The position numbers and the translations under genes were made by a program. Positions 63,508-64,000 of a stretch of 64,000 bases of DNA are shown here, piece after piece. Position 1 is the first letter of the stretch, and every line of letters starts with the position of its first letter. The notes under the pieces were generated by a model that ran no database searches, had not been told where the DNA came from, and was given only the letters and a program-made list of their open reading frames with translations. The stretch spans positions 9,771,013 to 9,835,012 of the forward strand of contig NC_092577.1 of the NCBI RefSeq assembly GCF_037975245.1, read 5' to 3'. This DNA is from Apostichopus japonicus. Taxonomy: Eukaryota; Echinodermata; Holothuroidea; Aspidochirotida; Stichopodidae.

Positions 63508-63639
63508 ACCGTGTTCCTTAAATTTCGACTGCAACAAATATTGACAGTCATCAAAAATGCAAGATTCAACTATGGAAACTCCATCTTCAAACCATTTTCG
63601 ACCTAAAATCAGTTCAAAACAATAGGAACTTAGGAAATT

Positions 63640-63850
63640 CCTTGGTTCGTCGCGACGTTACAATCCGGCTGTTTCACTGTTTAGTCAGCCTTATGTTGCG
63701 TGTAGCCGGGACAGCAGTAGGCCGTGTTTGTCATAATATCGTGCCACTGTACACTAACTGACGCTGCAATCATTGTGTCCGATCTGTCTGTGACGATGAC
63801 GTCATCGAAGTGCTGAATAAACATATGTGTACTTTTTGACGGAAGTGGGG
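63640..63850 (-). promoter_or_regulatory. Probable promoter region with CRE and ETS motifs
   Basis: Upstream of the start exon, less AT-rich than the intron and with several CpGs. It holds a perfect CRE palindrome TGACGTCA (63797-63804) and an ETS-type CGGAAGTG (63840-63847, + strand). No TATA box is obvious at a fixed distance. The transcription start cannot be placed. Confidence 0.35.
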
Positions 63851-64000
63851 TTGCCATGACAAATTCTTTTCATTAACGATTTACACATATTGGGGGTTTC
63901 TCCCAAGTACAGGAATACAATAGCTAAAGAGATGATACATCCAGGCTTGTAAAATAACCGTTAGGAAGCCTTCTCGCCATTTATTTATCATATAGTTAGG

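Overview
The window looks like nuclear DNA of an invertebrate deuterostome. An echinoderm, perhaps a sea cucumber, is my best guess; this rests on the style of gene and repeats, not on a diagnostic marker. It is AT-rich and gene-poor, with introns, GT/AG splice sites, microsatellites, many poly-C/poly-G runs and numerous short transposable elements. I see no bacterial features.

Two genes can be supported. At the left edge (260-1087, + strand) is the last coding exon of an unidentified coiled-coil protein. The main gene is on the minus strand: a Schnurri/HIVEP-family zinc-finger transcription factor. A 6.8 kb exon (25955-32745) carries three zinc-finger clusters. A 40-nt coding exon about 30.7 kb upstream (63418-63457) encodes MPRQKQSNPKPLK, which resembles the HIVEP1 N-terminus. 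The two exons join in matching phase and predict a 2,276-residue protein. A CRE palindrome and a kappaB-like site lie upstream of the start codon.

Layout: 1-1.3 kb, gene end. 1.3-19.4 kb, intergenic DNA with two MITEs, a tRNA-derived SINE plus a truncated copy, a LINE 3' fragment and several tandem repeats. 19.4-25.95 kb, AT-rich DNA that may be the HIVEP 3' UTR and flank, with a 60-bp satellite. 25.95-32.75 kb, the HIVEP exon. 32.75-63.42 kb, a giant intron with a family of palindromic elements, a TTAA MITE, a 48-bp satellite and a 133-bp insertion carrying what looks like a complete hammerhead ribozyme. 63.42-64 kb, start exon and probable promoter.

The most interesting items are the hammerhead-ribozyme element (49317-49449), a small Penelope-like or retrozyme-type insertion with matching direct repeats, and the palindromic MITE family, which I found only inside the HIVEP intron and whose arms end in a consensus splice-donor sequence.
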